9,361 nt of DNA, taken from positions 1-9,361 of the forward strand of contig JACGUK010000041.1 in the NCBI GenBank assembly GCA_024256265.1. The letters run 5' to 3'. Of this stretch, positions 5,920 to 9,361 are shown one piece after another; within the stretch, counting starts at the first letter, position 1; the number at the start of each line of letters is the position of its first letter. The DNA comes from an archaeon (GTDB lineage Archaea > Thermoproteota > Nitrososphaeria > Nitrososphaerales > JACAEJ01). Below the pieces are notes generated by a model. That model ran no database searches, had not been told where the DNA came from, and saw nothing but the letters and a program-made list of their open reading frames with translations. The position numbers and the translations under genes are program-made.

Positions 5920-6005
5920 ATGCCTTCACAAAAATTTGATCTATCATTCTGGGCGGTGGCTCTACGACTTTCGCTTCAGCTATAAACGAAGGCTGTGTGG
6001 AATAA
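5920..6005 (+). pseudogene. Remnant of the N-terminus of a FAD/NAD(P)-dependent disulfide-oxidoreductase-type gene
   Basis: From an ATG at 5920 the frame reads MPSQKFDL. One base later the neighbouring frame reads IILGGGSTTFASAINEGCVE before a TAA at 6003-6005. Together they make a classic first strand and GGGSxxFAxA dinucleotide-binding turn, as in the mercuric reductase/dihydrolipoamide dehydrogenase family. A single-base deletion near 5941-5943 and loss of the remaining 400 or so codons leave a fragment that cannot function. In the uninterrupted frame, an ATG at 5893 runs through MPSQKFDL to TAA at 5983-5985 without the Rossmann motif. The motif match is by eye, and its short length limits confidence. 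It lies between the split methyltransferase and the ABC exporter. Confidence 0.45.
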
Positions 6006-6033
6006 AATCAGTTAAATTATACATTTTATGAGA

Positions 6034-6041
6034 CTTAAATA
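6034..6041 (+). promoter_or_regulatory. Candidate TATA box for the ABC exporter operon
   Basis: CTTAAATA is centred about 29 nt upstream of the ATG at 6066. This favours that ATG as a leaderless start over the TTG at 6048. A second AT-rich stretch, ATTTTATG at 6023-6030, would suit the TTG less well. Confidence 0.35.
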
Positions 6042-6065
6042 CTTAATTTGATAAGGATAATCGCT

Positions 6066-6998
6066 ATGGATATAGCTATCGAGACTAAAGGCTTGTCGAA
6101 ATCCTTTGGAAGGATTAAAGCAGTTGATAGACTTGATCTTAAGGTTGAGGTCGGAACTGTTCATGGCTTCTTAGGTCCTAATGGAGCAGGCAAGACTACT
6201 ACTATTAAACTTATTTTAGGGCTATTAAAGCCTGACTCAGGCTCCATTCAAGTTCTAGGCTTCGATGGTGGTGGACGGAAAATTGATGTAAGGTCAAGGA
6301 TAGGATACATGCCAGAGCTTCCCAAGCTACCACCATTTCTTAAAGGTCGAGAAATTTTGGAGATATATGGAGAGATTTATGGTCTATCGAGCATGGATAG
6401 GCTCAATGAGGCAAAAAGGCTACTGGAGCTAGTTGGTTTGAGCGATAGAGCTAATGACAGAATCGGTCATTATAGTAAAGGTATGCAGCAAAGGCTAGGT
6501 TTGGCCCAAGCCTTGATAGGGGACCCTGATTTGGTAATATTGGATGAACCAAGCCTAGGTCTTGATCCCGTTGGCATGGTGGAAGTGAGGGAGATAATTA
6601 GGAAGATAGCATCAGAGGGAAGACCTGTATTTCTCTCCTCTCATCTTTTAAACGAGGTTCAGCAGGTTTGCTCTCACGCTACAGTAATTAATAGAGGTAT
6701 GAAGATTATAGAAGGTAGCATCCCAAATCTTCTTGAAAAGCTCTCCAAACCTAACGAAGTCATTGTCGAGTTAGAGAGGGTATCTCCCGATGTTATGAAG
6801 GCTATAAGAAGCCTTAGCTTTGTAGAGAAGGTGAACTGGGTTGGCAATAAAGCCGAGATTTTCTGCTCAAAGCCTAGTGACTTTAGAGCTGATTTATCAA
6901 GAGCCATATCAGATTCTGGAGGCCTTATCATAGGCATGAGAGTAGAGGAGAGAAGTCTTGAAGAGCTTTTCTTAGAGCTTGTAAAAGGTGGGTCTTAA
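6066..6998 (+). CDS. ABC transporter ATP-binding protein (ABC-2 / DrrA-like exporter family)
   Basis: The product is about 310 residues from ATG 6066. A TTG at 6048 would add six residues (MIRIIA) but lies less well from the TATA-like box. Numbered from the ATG, it has Walker A GPNGAGKT (37-44), the signature YSKGMQQR (136-143), Walker B LVILDEP (156-162), the D-loop SLGLDP and the switch histidine in LSSHLL (H193). The Q-loop reads GYMPE, a form common in the DrrA/NatA-type subfamily. A C-terminal domain of about 85 residues follows, with the usual RSLEELFLELV ending. It powers export of an unknown substrate with the permease encoded two bases downstream. These subfamily systems export drugs, lipids, peptides or ions; nothing here picks one. 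Confidence 0.9.
   Translation: MDIAIETKGLSKSFGRIKAVDRLDLKVEVGTVHGFLGPNGAGKTTTIKLILGLLKPDSGSIQVLGFDGGGRKIDVRSRIGYMPELPKLPPFLKGREILEIYGEIYGLSSMDRLNEAKRLLELVGLSDRANDRIGHYSKGMQQRLGLAQALIGDPDLVILDEPSLGLDPVGMVEVREIIRKIASEGRPVFLSSHLLNEVQQVCSHATVINRGMKIIEGSIPNLLEKLSKPNEVIVELERVSPDVMKAIRSLSFVEKVNWVGNKAEIFCSKPSDFRADLSRAISDSGGLIIGMRVEERSLEELFLELVKGGS
6987..6992 (+). promoter_or_regulatory. Shine-Dalgarno motif of the ABC-2 permease
   Basis: GGTGGG within the last codons of the ATPase gene lies eight bases before the TTG at 7001. It supports that unusual start codon and coupled translation of the two exporter subunits. Confidence 0.5.
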
Positions 6999-7000
6999 GA

Positions 7001-7924
7001 TTGGAGAGAAAGAAAAAAGCAAGTAGTTTGAGCAAGTTCAGGGCTCTTTTAAAATACGAACTTCTTTGGAATTTAAGAAAGAGGAAGTTTCAAGCAATAT
7101 TGCTGATAGTCGTGATAGTTCAGATGATTACATTCGTAGTTCCAGTAATCCTCTCTTCCATAGCTGGTCAAGCAATTCAACAAAATCCTTACAAAGCTTT
7201 GTCTTCTCCATCAGGCTTCTTCGTATTTTTATTCGCAATAGCTATAGGAATGAATTCGATCCCTGAAGAATTCGAGCATGGTAGGGCTCATATCTTATTT
7301 TCAAAGCCAGTGTCTAGATCGCTGATATTTCTTGCTAAGGTAGTTGCTGCTCTTATAATATTGACGATTGCATACATAATCCTTTACTTAATAGGTTTAG
7401 GGTTATCCTACGCCATATACGGTCCTCAAGAGTACATGATATTTTCTCCGTTTCTCATTTTAGGGATTCTTCTCTCTACGATTTTATATTTGTCGATAGT
7501 CTTCTTCTTAGGAGCAGTATCTAAAAGCTCAATAATTGCAGCCCTAGGCTCCTTTGGCATTCTTATCGGATTGGGTATTACAGTAGGAATTTTAGGAGCC
7601 TTTGCAGGTCAGGCATGGATAGCTGACTATATACCAAGCCAAGGTCAGTCTGGGATGATAGTAGATAATAAAATATCCATACAAACAGGGACAGATGCTC
7701 TTGGAGCGATCTTAAGCCAATTTGCCATAAACCCTAATGCCAATGTTAATGTAACATATATTGTTGGTGTTCAGACAGGAACACCGCCTACATTTCGTAC
7801 AGAGTCCCAGATCATACCTATGGCTCAAATTGCCCTTAGAGCGTTAGGAGTAGTATTGGCATACACGGTACCTTTGATGCTTGGAGCATGGATATTGTTC
7901 AAAAGGACTGAGATCAAGGAATGA
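7001..7924 (+). CDS. ABC-2 type transporter permease
   Basis: This 307-residue membrane protein begins with a charged cytoplasmic stretch and a coupling-type helix (FRALLKYELLWNLRKRKF). About six membrane helices follow, near residues 31-52, 72-88, 108-138, 148-172, 176-202 and 278-300. The segment EEFEHGRAHILFSKPVSR (89-106) after the second helix is the typical ABC-2 motif, usually E...GT...LLS.PVSR. A soluble loop of about 70 residues (203-275) before the last helix faces outside by simple topology counting and could bind substrate. The TTG start is supported by a GGTGG motif, and the gene follows its ATPase with a two-base gap, so the two should form one exporter. It ends nine bases from the convergent methyltransferase gene. 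The substrate is unknown. Confidence 0.85.
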   Translation: MERKKKASSLSKFRALLKYELLWNLRKRKFQAILLIVVIVQMITFVVPVILSSIAGQAIQQNPYKALSSPSGFFVFLFAIAIGMNSIPEEFEHGRAHILFSKPVSRSLIFLAKVVAALIILTIAYIILYLIGLGLSYAIYGPQEYMIFSPFLILGILLSTILYLSIVFFLGAVSKSSIIAALGSFGILIGLGITVGILGAFAGQAWIADYIPSQGQSGMIVDNKISIQTGTDALGAILSQFAINPNANVNVTYIVGVQTGTPPTFRTESQIIPMAQIALRALGVVLAYTVPLMLGAWILFKRTEIKE

Positions 7925-7933
7925 ATCCAACTT

Positions 7934-8587
7934 TCAATCATTTCTCTTTACTCTAAGGCATACGAAACTACCTTTATAGCCTTTGACAGGCTCCTCGGCC
8001 CTCTCCTCCTCAGATGGGCTATAGCTCAAAGTGCTCTTGACTTCTACTATAGATGAGCCCTGTTCAGCGATTAGCTTCTTTAACTCATGAATAGTATAGA
8101 ACTTTGCATGACTGTAGAATTTATACCCAGCCTTCTTCTTTTCTTCATATAATCTTCCCCAAGGTGAATCCTTTAAAATTATACAAACTATCAAGCTCCC
8201 ATCATTCTTTAGCACTCTGAGAGACTCTTTGATGACTGAACTGGGCTTATCGAGGAAGCATAGGGTGCAAACCATAAGCACGTAATCAAAGATCTTATTG
8301 ACAAAGGGAAGACACTCACCTAGGGCTCGAATTGCCTCTACTCCTCTCTCTTTAGCGATGCGAAGCATAGCGAGATTGGGGTCAATACCTAAATCAACGT
8401 CTATCCTGCTTGCGAATACCCCTGTGCCTATTCCTATTTCCAAGCCAAGACCTTTCAGATCGAACCCTTTCAAAACTCGAATCTCTGATTCATAAATGGC
8501 AGGATGCTTAAAGTACCAAGAATCGTATTCTTTTGCATGATCCTCAAAGACCTTAAGAAGCGCTTTATCATAGCTAGGTTCTGCCAT
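7934..8587 (-). CDS. Class I SAM-dependent methyltransferase
   Basis: This 217-residue protein begins with the family lead-in F-D-HAKEYDSWYFKHP (residues 14-29). The SAM-binding motif GLEIGIGTGVFA follows (48-59). The second strand ends in GIDPNLAML (67-75), then come GECLPFVNKIFDYVLMV (90-106) and the RVLKNDGSLIV strand (124-134). The middle FYSHAKFYTIHEL and the closing KGSFVCLRVKR are features of a UbiE/COQ5-like group of small-molecule methyltransferases found in many prokaryotes. The substrate cannot be assigned. Its ATG overlaps the stop of the upstream J-domain gene by one base (TAATG), so translation is probably coupled. The TGA stop is nine bases from that of the convergent ABC permease. 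A different methyltransferase lies on the other strand at 5262, and the two are not close copies. Confidence 0.85.
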   Translation of the reverse strand: MAEPSYDKALLKVFEDHAKEYDSWYFKHPAIYESEIRVLKGFDLKGLGLEIGIGTGVFASRIDVDLGIDPNLAMLRIAKERGVEAIRALGECLPFVNKIFDYVLMVCTLCFLDKPSSVIKESLRVLKNDGSLIVCIILKDSPWGRLYEEKKKAGYKFYSHAKFYTIHELKKLIAEQGSSIVEVKSTLSYSPSEEERAEEPVKGYKGSFVCLRVKRND

Positions 8588-8940
8588 TACATCCAGCCTT
8601 CATAAAACTGCTTCCTGTGCCAATCATTATAAGATTCGCCAAGAGGCTCAGGTTCCATTCCCTTAGGTAAGATGGATCTGACCAATCCATCATCTTCAAG
8701 AAGCTCATAACGCTTTAGATTATCGTCATAAACCATCCCTTTCAGAAGAAGATCATAGGCTTGAGCTATCAACTGCATCTTCCTCATTGAATCATGATCT
8801 TTGGGATTCCTATCAGGATGATATTTCAATGTGAGCCTTCGGTAAGCCCTCTTTATCTCCACTTCACTTACATCATCTACATTAAGAATCTGCTCAGCCC
8901 TTTTTCTAATCGAGTCTTCTTTGAACTTAGTCTTCTTCAA
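8587..8940 (-). CDS. Small J-domain (DnaJ-like) protein
   Basis: This 117-residue protein carries one J domain. Helix II is EIKRAYRRLTLKYHPDRNP with the HPD motif at residues 41-43 that stimulates Hsp70 ATPase. Helix III is RKMQLIAQAYDLLLKG. It has none of the glycine/phenylalanine-rich, zinc-finger or substrate-binding regions of DnaJ. A tail of about 45 residues instead ends in aromatic-rich SYNDWHRKQFYEGWM. It probably recruits DnaK to a particular client through this tail. No DnaK, GrpE or full DnaJ gene is in the window. The TTG at 8940 is the only start before an in-frame stop at 8962-8964. An AT-rich box about 29 nt upstream suggests a leaderless mRNA. The gene overlaps the next methyltransferase gene by one base. 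Confidence 0.85.
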   Translation of the reverse strand: MKKTKFKEDSIRKRAEQILNVDDVSEVEIKRAYRRLTLKYHPDRNPKDHDSMRKMQLIAQAYDLLLKGMVYDDNLKRYELLEDDGLVRSILPKGMEPEPLGESYNDWHRKQFYEGWM

Positions 8941-8963
8941 CTGTATTTGATAGATTTGTAATC

Positions 8964-8975
8964 ATTAAATTTAAG
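8964..8975 (-). promoter_or_regulatory. Candidate TATA box for the J-domain/methyltransferase operon
   Basis: On the minus strand this reads CTTAAATTTAAT, centred about 29 nt before the TTG at 8940. It fits a leaderless start and suggests that the operon has its own promoter despite following the permease gene by only 55 bases. Confidence 0.45.
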
Positions 8976-8995
8976 CCTTTGTCATATTTCTAAGG

Positions 8996-9361
8996 TTATG
9001 ATATCTTTTTTCTCCAGATAATGTAAAATATTATCCCTGATAATACTGCAATTGCAGTAATTAGAATAGACCCAATAGAAAGGAAGGTTATTAGCATCAA
9101 GCAAGAGACGAGCCCAATATAAGGTATGAATTTTGGATAGAGCCTCTCTCCCTTTCTCAACTTTATAGCTGATACGTTTGTAATAGAGTAATAAAGCAAT
9201 GAAGCAACGTTGCTCATGCTCACCATTGCTCCTAGATTCAAAAAGCCAGAGATGATTGCCATGAGAAGCCCAGAAATTACAACAGAGTAATGAGGAACAT
9301 TGTACTTGGGGTGAATCTCCTTAAGAAGTCTGGGAAGATCGCCATTTCGAGCCATAGCAAA
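8996..9361 (-). CDS. APC-superfamily amino acid permease (partial, N-terminus beyond window)
   Basis: The frame is open to the window edge and codes for the last 121 residues. It begins FAMARNGDLPRLLKEIHPKY, the conserved cytoplasmic loop of amino acid/polyamine APC transporters (usually MARDG-LP--F---HP). Two helices follow (about VVISGLLMAIISGFLNLGAM and MSNVASLLYYSITNVSAIKL), then the short loop GERLYPKFIP. A final pair of helices ends in a short basic tail (WRKKIS). In a twelve-helix protein of 430-500 residues these are the last four helices. The inner Met at 9355 is not the start, because the reading continues upstream in homologous sequence. It would import or exchange amino acids or polyamines across the cell membrane. 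The substrate is not predictable from this part. Confidence 0.85.
   Translation of the reverse strand, partial: FAMARNGDLPRLLKEIHPKYNVPHYSVVISGLLMAIISGFLNLGAMVSMSNVASLLYYSITNVSAIKLRKGERLYPKFIPYIGLVSCLMLITFLSIGSILITAIAVLSGIIFYIIWRKKIS

Noticed and set aside
6048..6065. TTG 6048 as the start of the ABC ATPase
   Set aside because: It adds only MIRIIA before the usual family start, and the best-spaced TATA-like box points to ATG 6066. It cannot be fully excluded.
7066..7266. Plus-strand frame of 66 codons in another phase of the ABC permease gene
   Set aside because: The overlapping permease frame has hydrophobic helices and the ABC-2 motif. This one is serine-rich with no features.
1..9361. 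tRNA or rRNA genes, CRISPR arrays, insertion sequences or long inverted repeats
   Set aside because: No cloverleaf-like stretch, regularly spaced direct repeats, transposase frame or terminal inverted repeats were seen by reading. The only long repeat is the afpA gene pair. Structured small RNAs could be missed without a covariance-model search.

Overview
The window looks archaeal. It carries an AfpA-family archaeoflavoprotein pair and stand-alone Lrp/AsnC ligand-binding (RAM) domains. Five of the complete genes start with TTG or GTG. Most first-in-transcript starts have a TATA-like box centred roughly 26-34 nt upstream and no Shine-Dalgarno (SD) motif, which points to leaderless mRNAs. Genes inside operons instead have clear SD motifs (GGAGG before the second RAM gene, GGTGG before the ABC permease). 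The lineage cannot be fixed from this; an uncultivated Thermoproteota-type archaeon is a guess.

Region 1 (1-1795) is flavin redox. A partial iron-sulfur flavoprotein (Isf)-like FMN protein on the minus strand diverges from a tandem pair of AfpA paralogues, about 77% identical by hand count. Isf and AfpA both take electrons from ferredoxin where they have been studied, so this may be a small ferredoxin-to-acceptor module. Region 2 (1864-2323) is a two-gene operon of 75-residue RAM-domain proteins without DNA-binding domains, probably amino-acid-sensing modulators, closed by a hairpin plus T-run. Region 3 (2435-5167) is a 910-residue P-type ATPase of the Ca2+ branch, with higher GC than its neighbours.

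Region 4 (5168-6065) shows decay. A membrane-anchored methyltransferase gene is split by a one-base shift in an A5 run. A roughly 28-codon, frameshifted remnant of a FAD/NAD(P) disulfide-oxidoreductase-type gene follows. A tiny minus-strand reading frame with a good SD motif runs into the end of the ATPase gene.

Region 5 (6066-7924) is a two-gene ABC-2 exporter, an ATPase followed by a six-helix permease. Region 6 (minus strand, 9361-7934) holds the C-terminal part of an APC-family amino acid permease, then a small J-domain protein whose stop codon overlaps the start of a class I SAM-dependent methyltransferase.

I found no RNA genes, CRISPR arrays or insertion sequences. I do not see a clear new multi-gene system. 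The best leads are the diverged AfpA pair, the paired RAM proteins, the split methyltransferase and the coupled J-domain/methyltransferase operon.
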